The position numbers were made by a program, and so were the translations under genes. A stretch of DNA of 64,000 bases, taken from Solanum dulcamara. Taxonomy: Eukaryota; Streptophyta; Magnoliopsida; Solanales; Solanaceae. Positions 1-9,352 of the stretch are shown in pieces; positions within the stretch are counted from its first letter, which is position 1, and the number at the start of each line of letters is the position of its first letter. Under the pieces are notes generated by a model. It ran no database searches and was not told the DNA's origin. It saw only the letters and a list, made by a program, of their open reading frames with translations. The stretch spans positions 13,274,949-13,338,948 of the forward strand of contig NC_077244.1 in NCBI RefSeq assembly GCF_947179165.1. The letters run 5' to 3'.

Positions 1-1416
1 ATCTATAAGTTTTAATCAAGCGAATAAAGTTGATAAAATAATACAAAAATGTTATAATGGTAAATCTCAATAGTTTTTTCTTTGAATAAATGAGTTTAAA
101 TTCATGACTTTCTTTTAATAAATGAGTTTGAGGTGTAAAGTTAATTAACCTATTAGAGATAAACAAATTTTTTGTGAAAAAATATACAAAGTATTTAAAA
201 TTATTTATAGAAAATAATACATTGTATACATAGGATCATAAAATTTGTGTACATAACTTATTGACGTGGTTCAGAATTTCATCGGTTTGTTTTCAATAAA
301 ATCAAATCAAATATTATTAGTTTTTTAAAACTTAATTCAAACTAAAACCAAATAAAAATAAATTTAATTAATCGATCTAGTTTGATTTTTGATTTAGATG
401 GATTTTTAACAAAATCGTAAATACCCCTTACCACGACTATGAGAGAAAACTGAATTTTGCCCGCAACATATCACTCAACTCAATAGCATACACAATTTTG
501 GATAAATCAACTTATTTTCATAATTTGACTTGTTTGTGAATTTGAAAATACACAAGTTATAAAACTCTACTTCTAGTTCGAGATTGATGTTTTATCTTTT
601 TCACTAATTTCCAGTAGTGTCAGGATATACTATACATAAATAATATCTACTATCTTTTTATAGTAAATAATTCTGACAAAAAGATATACAAAGTAGTGTT
701 GATAAAGACACGCTTAATCCCTAAAGCAAAGCTCAAAGCGTGTTGAATAATTTGCCTTGCTTAATTTATGCTTCAATGTCGTCATTCAAATTCTGCACCA
801 CTTCAGAAGCGACAATACTAAATAATTGATATTTTATTTTATCATAACCTTTTTCAATTTCTTTATTTATATATTCATCATTCATGATTATAATTTTTAG
901 TTTTGAACTATATTTTTTCCCCCCTCTTCTCTCAAAAGACTGCCTTGCAACCCCCAAAAGTTTTGAGTATGTACAACTCTACAACTACTACAGCTTATCA
1001 CAGACTAATTCTAACCAGGTACATGAATCCTAAGCTTATGATCAAATAGCTTTAAGCTTTTAGTTTAGTAGCTTAACTATGCATAGATTCACCTGTCTCA
1101 TCCTCCCTTAATGCTACAATATTATAATTCCATCTACAATTCCATCATTGTGTGTGTGAGAGAGAGAGAGAGAGAGGGGGAGAGAGAGAGAGCAATATGA
1201 CAACTTCCAAGCTGCAGCCTGCAATGTATACCTTTGGGTTTTCCATACAATTGAGTTTAAAAGGAGCACCTCTTCTCTGGTTTCCTCACTACTTAATAGT
1301 GTCATGGTAACTGTCTAACTGAGATATTCCAGTCTCAGAGTCTTTTTCAAGGGAAGAATATATACAAATCTTGTATCTAGCAGGCATGTTTGACCACAAA
1401 CGAATGCGACAAGTAC
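1..1416. other. AT-rich flank and probable 3' UTR of the PEN-2 gene
   Basis: No conserved protein or RNA is recognisable here. The part next to the PEN-2 stop codon should be its 3' untranslated region, because the gene runs leftward. A GA microsatellite lies within it. An AATAAA on the minus strand at 862-867 is one possible polyadenylation signal, but it is far from the stop codon and other A-rich signals exist. A short minus-strand reading frame at 766-957 resembles nothing I know. Confidence 0.4.
1158..1192. repeat. GA/AG microsatellite
   Basis: An almost pure AG dinucleotide run, interrupted once by a short G tract and preceded by a few TG repeats. It would lie in the 3' transcribed region of the PEN-2 gene. 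It is probably polymorphic in length. Confidence 0.9.
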
Positions 1417-1577
1417 CTAGATCCACCCCGTCAAACCATATTTTTCAGCAACGTTGTACATTACTAGCTTGTTCCGCGCATGACCAAATAGACGCTCTCC
1501 TCCAACAGAAAAGGTAACAACCCAACTTGTGAGGATAACAGCGAACACCGTGAAACCAATTGCTGACCTGACAACAT
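1417..1577 (-). CDS. PEN2: PEN-2 exon 2 (C-terminal part)
   Basis: The first two bases complete a Tyr codon with the last base of exon 1. The frame then gives VVRSAIGFTVF, a hydrophobic segment ending LTSWVVTF, GGERLFG, and the conserved tail MYNVAEKYGLTGWI before a TAG stop. The open frame is short and lacks its own Met, so only similarity to the PEN-2 C-terminus reveals it. Nothing in it is broken. The acceptor is TTTGTAG, with a modest T-rich stretch before it. Confidence 0.92.
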
Positions 1578-2010
1578 CTACAAATCATAGTTTTCAAAAC
1601 TTAATATTAGAGAAACTCATAACAGTAAACACCATGAAACCAATTGCTCTCATAACAGCAGTCAGCAGACACCATGAAATTAACCCAACTTATATAACTC
1701 AAAACATTCTAAAACCTAAACAATAGAGATTGTAAGATGCCCAGTAGACTTAAGTAGAGATAGCTATATAAGAGTTATCGGAGTCGCCCAAGCATGTGAT
1801 GAAACTAATTCACTCACACACACACACACACACATTTACATATTCTCTAACAGCCCCACGGTGTGGGATTTCACTGGGTTGTTGTTGTATATTCTCTAAC
1901 AATTGATGAATTGCCAGAAAGTCCTTGACCATTATTAGGTGTTAGAACTAGGACTAATTATGGTTAAAATATTGCTCACTTGCGCAACACCAGACACTTG
2001 TGGTGAGCTT

Positions 2011-2058
<48 letters not shown>

Positions 2059-5000
2059 ATTGGATGGAAATGAGACAAGGAGAAAGTGTTTTTTTTCCCG
2101 GTCAGAGTGAACAAAGAAAAAGCTCGACGTATTTAGCCATGAAGACAATCAAGACAAACGGAAGCATAGGAGTTTCTCCAGCATAGAGGAAGCATGCAAA
2201 CCTCAACATTCAATTCCACTTGAAATGGGCCTCCGTTGTGACTAGAGAGAGGTGAAAGAAAGACCCCTTTAAGGTTCTTTCCCTTGATTTGGCGGGGGGG
2301 GGGGGGGGAGGGGGGGCTTATGGAAAACAAGCAAGCAGCCATATGGTCTTTTCTACAGTTAAAGCACAGCATTTGAATTATATAGGACAGTGCTTTTGCA
2401 CACAGGATGCTAAAATCTCCATTTAACTTTGTTCATTTATGTGCATAAGCATATGCTTGATTGATGGACTATTTCTCGGTGTTCAATGATGGGACTCAAA
2501 TCATGATTATATGGGCTCAGAGGTATCTCAAGATGAAACGTCGAGTCCCTCCTCCTGGAGATAAATGAGGTAGGTGAAGGGTTGGCAAGAAAAATGTAAA
2601 CCCACTCACACTCATAGTAGAAGTTTTGCAGCAGATTGCAAATGGCTGTTGGTCACCGTCCAAATTCATGACTTTTGACAAACAAAGGTTTGTTTGGCAA
2701 AGTTAATGAAGCCAAGTATTATTTTGGGATTGTGGATGTCATCAGTGACATCAACGAGAGGCATTCACCTCTATAAATAGGCAGACCATATTCTTCAGAT
2801 GAAGCACACCAAAGAATACCTACGACCAGCCAGCTTCTTTTGGCCGCTTTGTTTCTTATCAGATTAAGCTGAAATTTCTGCAACTCGGGAACATGAAGTT
2901 GGAATCACTAGTAATCGCGGATCATCATGCCACGGTGAATATGTACCCGGGCCCTGTACACACCACCCGTCACACCCTGGGAATTGGTTTCGCCCAAATA
3001 ATTGGACCAATGATCACCCATGACTTCTGTGGCATACTAGTGCTACAAAGGCCCTTGGTAGTCTTATTGACGCATACCACGGTGGGGTCTTTGACTGGGG
3101 TGAAGTAGTAACAAGGTAGCCAACTTGGTCTTTTATTAGAAACTAATAGAGCAAGATTTGGTGTCATGTAGCTCTAGATTATTAGCCGTGAACAGTAGCT
3201 AATCTTTGGTGTTTTTTCTTCCAAACTTCTCTTGTTTGGTTGTTATTCCTGTTGCTATTATTGCTCCGTATTTGGCATTGATGTTGTTGCCATTTTGGAG
3301 AACTTTTGTAACTCTCTCATCAATATAGTGGAGTTTTGCTCCCGTGGTTTTTACTCTTCACATTGTATAGGTTTTTCCACATTAAAATTTCCCTCTTTGT
3401 TCTCAAAAGTACAAGGAGAGGATTTAGTTCCTGTTTGCTTTTATTCCGCTGCATGAACCACACCTTTCCAAACACCAACAATTTGTAACAAAGCTTTGGA
3501 TCGATTATATATATTTGTGGTGGAAATTCACTAAGGGTCCCTTGATTTTGGCTTGTGGTCAGTACTGGACTACGACTGATATGGTGAATGTAGTTGAGAG
3601 TGATAGCTCTTCAACTTTATGACATAAGAGACTTAGCTAGAAAGGACTTAGGGTCTGTTTGGAAAGCCACCTGGTAATTGGAATTGGTGTAATGACCAGC
3701 ATAGTAATTACACAACCTAGTAATTACGATGACCTGTTTGTTTGCACAAGTGTAATTACAAGGTTATATTAAATTTTAAAAATAAAAGTTAATTATCTAA
3801 ACTTAAAATTTATATTAGACAAATATTTTAGATATATATTGTCTTTTGAAAATATATTAATTAATAAACATACATTCTTACTAATATTATAAAAAAATAA
3901 GTTTTAAATTCAAAATACAATTTTAAACACAATACTACTCTTATGTCAAGTTTCAACATAATGTATATAAATATGATTTAAAAAGAAAAGAAAACTTAAA
4001 TTTGCAACTTTATTCAACAATGACTTCTACTTTAATTTAAAAATTCGAATACTAGCAAAATTATGCTAATGAAAATAACAAACATAGAATAAAAAAATTA
4101 ATACGAAAAATTGCATGGAATCACATGAAATAAATGTTGAGAATGAGAAGGAAATGAAATTTAAATAATAAAAAAATAAATATTTTTAAAAAATATTAGA
4201 ATAATAAAAATAATAAGAATTTAAAAAATATTAATAAAAAATAAAATTAAAATGAAAAAAATAAAAATAAAAATAAAAGAAAGAAATTAAAAAATAATCA
4301 GCTTGTAATTACATCATATAATTACATCAATTCACAGCAAAGTTTCCTTGAGCAATCATCAATAAAAGTAGCAAAGTGAAGTGCACCACCCAACGTTCTT
4401 ATCTTCATTAGACCACATAAATCAGAACCCACTAACTCAAGCAACTTGGGGGATTGAATTAAAAGAAACTTTTGAGAGTGTAAATTAAAAAAATAGGACA
4501 CAAGTCTTGAAAATGAAGTAAAAGGGACTCTTTTTTAATTAGTGATAATGACACATATTTTAAGAACCCACAAGTTTTTTTAATTTACAAAAGACCCCCT
4601 CTTTTTTTTTCCTGCCCCTCATCCACCTCTCAGCCCCATCCTCCCCCAACCTCCCCTCCTTCACGTCATCATCACCTTCAAACAACTGGCAGATGTTTAA
4701 ACATTTATCTAAACAACTAACAAATGTTTTCATACCTCGGTCTCCAAAACAATTAGCAAATATTTTTATATCTTTCCAAACAACTAGTTGATATTTACTT
4801 AGGGTTGTTTAAATATCTTCTGGTTGTTTAAACTAAACAACTTTTGGTTGTTTAAATAATTTTTGGTTGTTTAAACAACTTCTGTTGTTTGAACTAAACA
4901 ACTTAGGATAGTTTAAACAACATCTCTTGGTTGCTTGAACAACTCCTGTTTATATAAACAACATATCAATTTTTTTTATAATTTTCACAATCAAATCGGA

Positions 5001-6655
5001 GTGAAGAAAAAAATGAGGATGACAACATCCGAAGAAGAAGATGATGAAAACACAAAAAGTTTGAAAAGAAAGGGAAAAACGAAGAAGAAAAAAGGCAAAG
5101 AAGTTAAGAAAGAAGAAAATGAAAGGAAAAAGGAACAGGAGCGTTTAAAAAAATGGAGAAAAGAAAAGAGAAGAGAGGAGGGAAAAGGAGAACAGAGCGT
5201 TTAAAAAAATGGAGAAAATGAATGAAATTTAGGGTTTTATTAAAAGTTTTTGATCTTTTAATTTTTACCCTAAACTTTTAAATATTCTAATTCAACCCCA
5301 TCTCTTCATAATTAACTCCTAATTAAATGTTTATAACAAAAGAAAAGGAAAAAGAAATAGAAATCCCTTATCCTTTCATTCCACTCTCAAAAATCTCTTT
5401 TTGCTCATTTTCCCAAGCAACTTTGTCTTTCTGGAAGGAGGATGAGATATGAAAGAAACTCTATTTTGTTTTCTAGCCAAACAGTGCACACACTTTCCTA
5501 ATTTAGCACTTTTGAAATTTGACAACAATTTCTTCTTGGCCAAAACTTGCAGCGGCACAAAAGTAGAAGCAAGAATTAACATAACATGAAAAGATTCAAA
5601 TTGTGATCTGAGAGGGATATGGATGGTAACGTTTATCTTCACTATCTCATGGCTGATCTACACAACTGTTGGTTCTAGCTTACCAAACACAAAACAAAAC
5701 AAATAGGATGTGTTCCCCTTCAGTAACATCATGCCGAAGCTGACCAAATTACACCCCCACAACCCAAAAGCAAATAGTACACACTCATCAAAACAGTAAA
5801 AGCACATAAGTTCACATCCCCCCACTCCCCACCCCCAAATTAATTTGGCAGCATTTACTTGGATAGTCAAACAATATTTATTTCTAACTACATTGTTTTA
5901 AGTTTTTTTGTTTACCTATGAATTTTGAATTTAATGTAGGTTAAGTGCAACAACAAAAAACCTAGTGTGACCCTCTGACTCAGATAAAGAACAACAAGAA
6001 GAAAGTATTTCAAAGCAGTTTTGGAAAAAGAAAATACGAAAGTGAAGAAGGCATGACAAATACTAAGGAAAGTATTACACGGGAATCTGAAAGTTAGTGT
6101 AGTTATAAGTATTCTTTGAATATGTAAAACATTTAAGAAATCATGTCCTATTTCACACAACTAGATGAGTTTGCCCTTATACTCAGAACCCTTCAATTCT
6201 TTTCGTAACAGGGCAAGTATAATTCACGAACTCAATCAGCTGGAAAAAGCGAGTCAACATCGGTGTTACTAAGATGGGTTTCTCCAAATAAATAAATAAA
6301 TAAATAACGAAATGGATCTCAATTCTATAGCAGTTGTAACAAAAAGTATAAAGGACCTACATCGGCGGAGATCTCGGTGATAATAGGAGCTAGGACGACG
6401 AAGAACTGGCCAAAAGTATAAGCAATTGACAGCCCAAAGCCAAGGGAGGAGTAAAAATCCAAACTTGAAGAATCTACGCGCCTGATCGATGGATTCCTGC
6501 TCCATGAGACCCAGTGGTCCGTCTACCGTCGGCCAGTCAACTCTTAGCGGATTACGGTGGCTCGCGACGGAGGCGTTCATACTAATTGCGGCGGAAGGGG
6601 CGGAGTTTGCGGTGGAGATGATATGATGAGTGGGATTGGAGGGAGCCGCCTCCAT
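1417..6655 (-). CDS. PEN2: PEN-2 gamma-secretase subunit, two exons (join of 6655-6361 and 1577-1417)
   Basis: PEN-2 is a small membrane subunit of the gamma-secretase complex (with presenilin, nicastrin and APH-1), which cleaves membrane proteins within the bilayer. The spliced product has 151 residues, close to the usual plant size of about 145-150. Family hallmarks in order are WPTVDGPLGL (residues 41-50), the ARRFFKFGF...LPWLWAVNCLYFWPV hydrophobic hairpin (about 59-84), YVVRSAIGF at the exon junction, a second membrane segment ending LTSWVVTF (about 103-123), GGERLFG and the C-terminal MYNVA...GLTGWI. Exon 1 ends in phase 1 at a GTAGGT donor. Exon 2 follows a TTTGTAG acceptor, and the split codon restores a Tyr that animal PEN-2 also has. 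The ATG has A at -3 and G at +4, and no in-frame ATG lies upstream. It is the only clear host gene here and looks intact. Transcription across the 4.8 kb repeat-filled intron is inferred. Confidence 0.93.
1616..1682. repeat. Two degenerate tandem copies of the start of PEN-2 exon 2
   Basis: The exon segment at 1531-1564 reads GATAACAGCGAACACCGTG then AAACCAATTGCT. Bases 1616-1648 repeat it with few changes, and 1649-1682 repeat it again with a short insertion. On the gene strand the first copy would still read roughly AIGFMVFTV. The copies lie within about 110 bases of the true acceptor, in the intron. They look like a local tandem duplication that has since decayed. Confidence 0.75.
1815..1834. 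repeat. CA microsatellite
   Basis: A CA dinucleotide run just left of the SINE remnant, within the PEN-2 intron. Confidence 0.85.
1840..1901 (+). mobile_element. 5'-truncated TS-like SINE tail with 13-bp target duplication
   Basis: A 36-base body (1853-1888) reads CACGGTGTGGGATTTCACTGG followed by GTTGTTGTTG. This resembles the 3' end of the Solanaceae TS-type SINEs, which finish in GTT/TTG repeats. The body is flanked on both sides by the perfect 13-base direct repeat ATATTCTCTAACA (1840-1852 and 1889-1901). That is the signature of target-primed reverse transcription. Almost all of the SINE, including the tRNA-related promoter, is missing. Family naming is from memory of the tail only. Confidence 0.7.
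2010..2059. repeat. Compound TA/GA microsatellite
   Basis: A TA run of about 26 bases passes directly into a GA run of about 24 bases, within the PEN-2 intron. Confidence 0.9.
2294..2316 (+). repeat. Poly-G tract
   Basis: About fifteen consecutive G, then A, then seven more G. It could form a G-quadruplex in the plus strand. On the PEN-2 transcript it would appear as a C run. Length may be unreliable in sequencing. Confidence 0.85.
2771..2780 (+). promoter_or_regulatory. TATA box of the Copia LTR
   Basis: CTATAAATAG is a near-ideal plant TATA box. A start site would be expected about 30 bases downstream, near 2805. It drives rightward, opposite to PEN-2. Activity is not shown by the sequence. 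Confidence 0.5.
2878..3121 (+). pseudogene. rrn18: Nuclear copy of the 3' part of mitochondrial 18S (rrn18) rRNA
   Basis: The text runs from CTGCAACTCGGGAACATGAAG through TAATCGCGGATCATCATGC, GTACCCGGGCCCTGTACAC, ACCACCCGTCACACCCTGGG and the plant-mitochondrial block AATTGGTTTCGCCC, to GTGAAGTAGTAACAAGGTAG. The GACCAATGATCACCCATGAC part marks it as mitochondrial rather than plastid 16S or nuclear 18S. Differences are mainly C-to-T and G-to-A changes at universally conserved decoding-site positions (CACCACCCG for CACCGCCCG, GAAGTAGTA for GAAGTCGTA). The copy is therefore a non-functional NUMT. It sits inside the Copia LTR. Confidence 0.9.
3651..4330 (+). mobile_element. MITE-like element, right end truncated
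   Basis: It starts GGGTCTGTTTGGAAAGCC, followed by repeated GTAATTAC blocks, an AT-rich core of about 500 bases, and again TGTAATTACATC near the right. This layout matches common Solanaceae hAT-like MITEs, whose far end would be the inverted copy of GGGTCTGTTTGG. That inverted end is not present, so the element seems cut short next to the Copia integrase scrap. It has no coding capacity. Confidence 0.55.
4331..4450 (-). pseudogene. Copia retrotransposon integrase fragment (40 codons)
   Basis: The minus strand gives an open 40-codon stretch with ELVGSDLCG, then MKIRTLGGALHFATFIDD and CSRKL. This is the start of the Copia integrase catalytic core; the Asp in SDLCG corresponds to the first catalytic residue. 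The frame is lost on both sides. It runs opposite to the nearby Copia LTR, so it probably belongs to another insertion. Confidence 0.8.
4678..4965. repeat. Degenerate GTTGTTTAAACAAC palindromic repeat cluster
   Basis: About seven diverged units of 19-24 bases built on GGTTGTTTAAACAACTT occupy 4803-4965. Inverted-sense AAACAACT units spaced about 40 bases apart occupy 4678-4800. The core GTTGTTTAAACAAC is a perfect palindrome. The block precedes an A/G-rich tract. It is not a CRISPR array: units are irregular and there are no unique spacers. Confidence 0.7.
5010..5215. repeat. Purine-rich low-complexity tract
   Basis: The plus strand is almost wholly A and G with GAA and AAG repeats. It happens to encode a Lys/Glu-rich open frame, which composition alone explains. 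Confidence 0.75.
6285..6306. repeat. AAAT tetranucleotide microsatellite
   Basis: About five AAAT units lie just inside the PEN-2 intron, close to the splice donor. Confidence 0.8.
6361..6655 (-). CDS. PEN2: PEN-2 exon 1 (residues 1-98 plus one base)
   Basis: This exon encodes a variable, Ala/Ser/Asn-rich N-terminus of about 40 residues, then the conserved WPTVDGPLGL block and the first membrane hairpin with its PWLW and YFWPVLRR motifs. It ends after ...RDLRR plus a T, just before GTAGGT. Reading past the donor gives sequence unlike PEN-2, which supports the splice site. The extension of the open frame upstream of the ATG contains only a GTG, so the Met at 6655 is the natural start. Confidence 0.93.
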
Positions 6656-7200
6656 ATTCTGATCGGAAAAGTTGTACTCCGATCTACCTACAGATAGCCG
6701 TCGATTGAATTTTGCAACTGAATAGACCCAACTCACTGTATTGTGAAAAATAATATTGATTCCAAATGAGATTAAATGATGAGGATTTTACTTAAATTCA
6801 ATAGTGAAAAAATTTAATTATAATTTATTTTGATTTTTTTGGTAATTATTTATATTTTGTGTTTGGTTTGTATCAACTAGCGATGTATTATGAAAAGGAC
6901 TTAGGCAAAATCCATCGGTGGCCCCCTAAAATTGACACCAACTTTCACTTAGACACCTCAACTAGGTTTTGTTCATTGGCACATTGCGTGTGCTACACCT
7001 ATTTTAAGCGCGTGAAAAACGTTTTTTTTCTTAAAAAATATTTTTTGTTGTTGTTGTTCTTCTTCATTTCTTCTTTTTCTTCTTCTTCTTCATTTCTTCT
7101 TCTTTTTCTTGTTCATTTCTTCTTCTTCTTCATTGTGTGTTCTTCTTTTACAAAACACATTTATTCTCCTTCTCTCCTTAAGTGATAAAATAGATAGGAG
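6656..7200. other. PEN-2 5' region, a common repeat and a TTC-rich tract
   Basis: About 80-150 bases next to the ATG should be the PEN-2 5' untranslated region. From about 6895 there is a stretch of the type GGCCCCCTAAAATTGACACC...ACACCTCAACTAGG, which I recognise as a dispersed Solanaceae repeat. It is followed by a TTC/TTCTT-rich tract (about 7036-7130). No TATA box for PEN-2 can be fixed with confidence. Confidence 0.4.
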
Positions 7201-7651
7201 TCACTCTAAAACCCTAAAAAGATGATCTAGGATTACGAATATGGGAGTGAAGGGATCTTAGTCTAAGGAGGGCTCTTACTCATAAATTTCAGGTCTGCCT
7301 TTGTCTTTTTGCCTCTCGAAAGTCATAAATTGTGCTGGTGTCCTTCAGCAGTTGCTTGGCATCCAAGTAGGTTAGGTTTTCTTAACTGAGTTGTTATAGA
7401 CCTGTTCTCATTGCATAATATATCATAGATTGATGGGAGATTTTATGTCTAGGCCTTCGGGCATGGAGTCTGGATGGCTAGATGTGTTGTTATTGTTATT
7501 TTGGGCAGGTGTGTATTATGCGGGTTATGACTTGTGTGTGACTAGAAGTAGGTGTTTAGTTCTTGATTGATAATCGAGATAACTCCTATTGAGATGGTTG
7601 GTAATTCCTGAGAACAAGGGCGTGTTTACAAGGGGGTCCATTACTGATCTA

Positions 7652-7654
7652 TGG

Positions 7655-7718
<64 letters not shown>
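7652..7718. repeat. TA microsatellite
   Basis: An uninterrupted TA run of more than 60 bases within the old LTR-like remnant. Confidence 0.95.
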
Positions 7719-7721
<3 letters not shown>

Positions 7722-7867
7722 TGCCTATATGAATTACTTGTGTAACATTTACTAAGGGAATAACAGTTGAATATGAACAATTTCATGTTGTTAATCTCAT
7801 GCAATGAACCTGTCTGATTTACTTGTGATCTCAAATTTGGTTGTTACATTATGAGTTGTGATTCCTG

Positions 7868-7980
7868 TGGATCGGGTGCCACACCAGCACAACTAGATTG
7901 GTTACCACAGTGGTACAATTAAAATGGATGCCACACCGGCACAATTGGATCGGGATCCACACTGGTACACTAATTATGTT
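7868..7980 (+). repeat. Minisatellite of ~26-30-base units
   Basis: Four diverged units of the form GATCGGGTGCCACACCAGCA followed by CAACT. Each alternates 'accacagtggtacaa' and 'ccacaccggcacaa' wording, so every unit contains a small CCAC...GTGG-like dyad. Confidence 0.6.
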
Positions 7981-8936
7981 TGGGATCGAATACCATACCC
8001 GTATACTAATAGTTTGAGTGTGGGTTCTATGAGAGGACCATTAATTAACATTGTTATATTATGATTGATCATGCTCATGTATGTATAATGAAATGATAGT
8101 AGGGACGGGAAGTCCTAGTGGTCTATATTCATGATTGGGTAATGTAGTGTCTGCTAATACGTGATGAGTCCACCTGTGTTTTACTAGATAGTCAAGGGCT
8201 AGGGTACTCGTGAGAGCATGAGGAAAAGTAGTAGACTTGCTAGATAAAGTTGGTGGGGACCTGGACTCAGGGACTTCTTTATGTGATAGAAGATCTGAGC
8301 TATGATCCAATAAAAGTGTTAAGCCTTGGAAGCGTCAATAGGTTAAGGGAGTGGAATGATAAATGGTAGAGTTTGCTGCGGAATAGGGTAGGGCAGGAAT
8401 CGAAGTGTACTGGTGGTGACTAGGATAGTTGGGGGTGGTGTATTTTTGTATGGCATGTCTTCTTCTGGTTGATTACTTTATATTATGTGGTGGGTATCGG
8501 ATTGACCGATGATGACTACTATTACGTGTTATGTGTACTAATACTACTCTTGCTATACCACTTGACATAGTCTGATTGTAGGATCAGTCATATTTCATAG
8601 GAGAAGACGACGATTATCTCGGGCAGCTTCTACTCCTTCCTTCCTCATGGTGGGAGCCGTGTCATATTTTGTTGTATATTGTACTCTCTTAGTAGCTCTT
8701 GTTCCCATTTAGACTTGTTTCTTGGAAGGGTTTTATTAGTGCTTTAAAAGAAGTTTTTGGTCAACTTGTAAAAGGTGTTCTATATAAATCAAGGTTGAGA
8801 CCTTCTTTATAGTTTTAAATAGTGAATTTTGTTTCTGTTTATCCCACATTACCTGTTTTCAAAATGGGTGGTAAGGGTTCTCCTATCTAGGTGGTATAGT
8901 AGGCGCCTGTACAGTTCGGTGGGTTGGGCCGTGACA

Positions 8937-9352
8937 AGATTTTATTGTTGATGATACTCCATTTAAGCACATATCACTCATATATTGAAAAATATTAAAG
9001 TTATCTTCATTTTAATTGATATGTAAAATATAATTTTTCAAGTGATTAAAAGACTATTTAATTAAAAATATGTAATTCAACAGTTTAGTCAACATTTTAA
9101 GAGAAATCAAAATATAAATAAACATAAGAATTAGTCAAATAAATTCAACGTATGATATATTTATAAATAAAAATTATATTTTATATAGTATAATTTTTTA
9201 ATGAAAAAGTTATTATTATAAAAATAACGAGTAGTGAAGGTTGTGAATAGTATTAAATATTATTTCAATATACATGGATTTAAAAGTGATGTATAAAAGA
9301 GGATTTAAGGAAAGGGGAGGGGGCGGCGTATACTTTTGTTGTTTTATATTTT
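8937..9352. other. AT-rich sequence without recognisable features
   Basis: Very AT-rich, with no open frame, conserved motif or clear repeat. It is probably decayed intergenic or transposon sequence. Confidence 0.5.

Larger units (their letters stand above)
2647..3480 (+). mobile_element. Copia-type LTR with degenerate primer site, interrupted by mitochondrial DNA
   Basis: The segment starts TGTTGGT and ends ACCAACA, the inverted ends typical of Copia LTRs. It has a strong CTATAAATAG box about 125 bases in. Its right part carries the usual Copia U5 wording, GTGGAGTTTTGCTCCCGTGG and a later GGTTTTTCCACATTAAA. Directly after it, ATTTGTAACAAAGCTTTGG resembles a decayed Met-tRNA primer site, so this is probably a former 5' LTR rather than a solo LTR. 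No 5-base target duplication is visible. Without the mitochondrial insert the LTR would be about 590 bases. Orientation is antisense to PEN-2. Confidence 0.65.
1578..6360 (-). other. PEN-2 intron 1, filled with mobile and organelle DNA
   Basis: The GT-AG intron is bounded by GTAGGT (donor, 6355-6360) and TTTGTAG (acceptor). Inside it are partial copies of exon 2, a SINE tail, several microsatellites, a Copia LTR with a mitochondrial rRNA insert, a MITE-like element, a Copia integrase scrap and a palindromic repeat cluster. The stretch 5216-6360 holds only AT-rich sequence and an AATA tetranucleotide run next to the donor side. Transposon insertion can explain most of its length. Confidence 0.88.
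7246..8936 (+). mobile_element. Old LTR-like retrotransposon remnant (left end uncertain)
   Basis: The right end reads GGTGGGTTGGGCCGTGACA, the standard 3' end of several Solanaceae gypsy LTRs. Upstream is the late-LTR wording with AGCTCTTGTTCCCATT and GGGTTTTATTAG. No primer site follows and no second LTR is visible. A TA microsatellite and a minisatellite lie within it. The start given is only a guess. Confidence 0.45.

Noticed and set aside
766..957. Short minus-strand open frame downstream of PEN-2
   Set aside because: It resembles no known protein, is AT-rich, starts from a GTG or a late ATG and has no visible splice partners. I could not support it as a gene.
2878..3121. A functional small-subunit rRNA gene
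   Set aside because: Only about 240 bases of the 3' end are present and universally conserved decoding bases are changed; it is a nuclear mitochondrial fragment.
2642..3485. Target-site duplication of the Copia LTR
   Set aside because: ATGGC and ATTTG do not match; the right flank looks like a decayed primer site, so this end is internal element sequence, not target DNA.
4803..4965. CRISPR-like array
   Set aside because: Irregular, palindromic, diverged units without unique spacers, in a plant intron.
4935..5204. 89-codon Lys/Glu-rich plus-strand frame
   Set aside because: Explained by a purine-rich low-complexity tract inside the PEN-2 intron; antisense to the gene and without conserved motifs.
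6859..7185. 108-codon plus-strand frame rich in Phe, Leu and Ser
   Set aside because: Created by a TTC/TTT repeat and a dispersed repeat; no domain.
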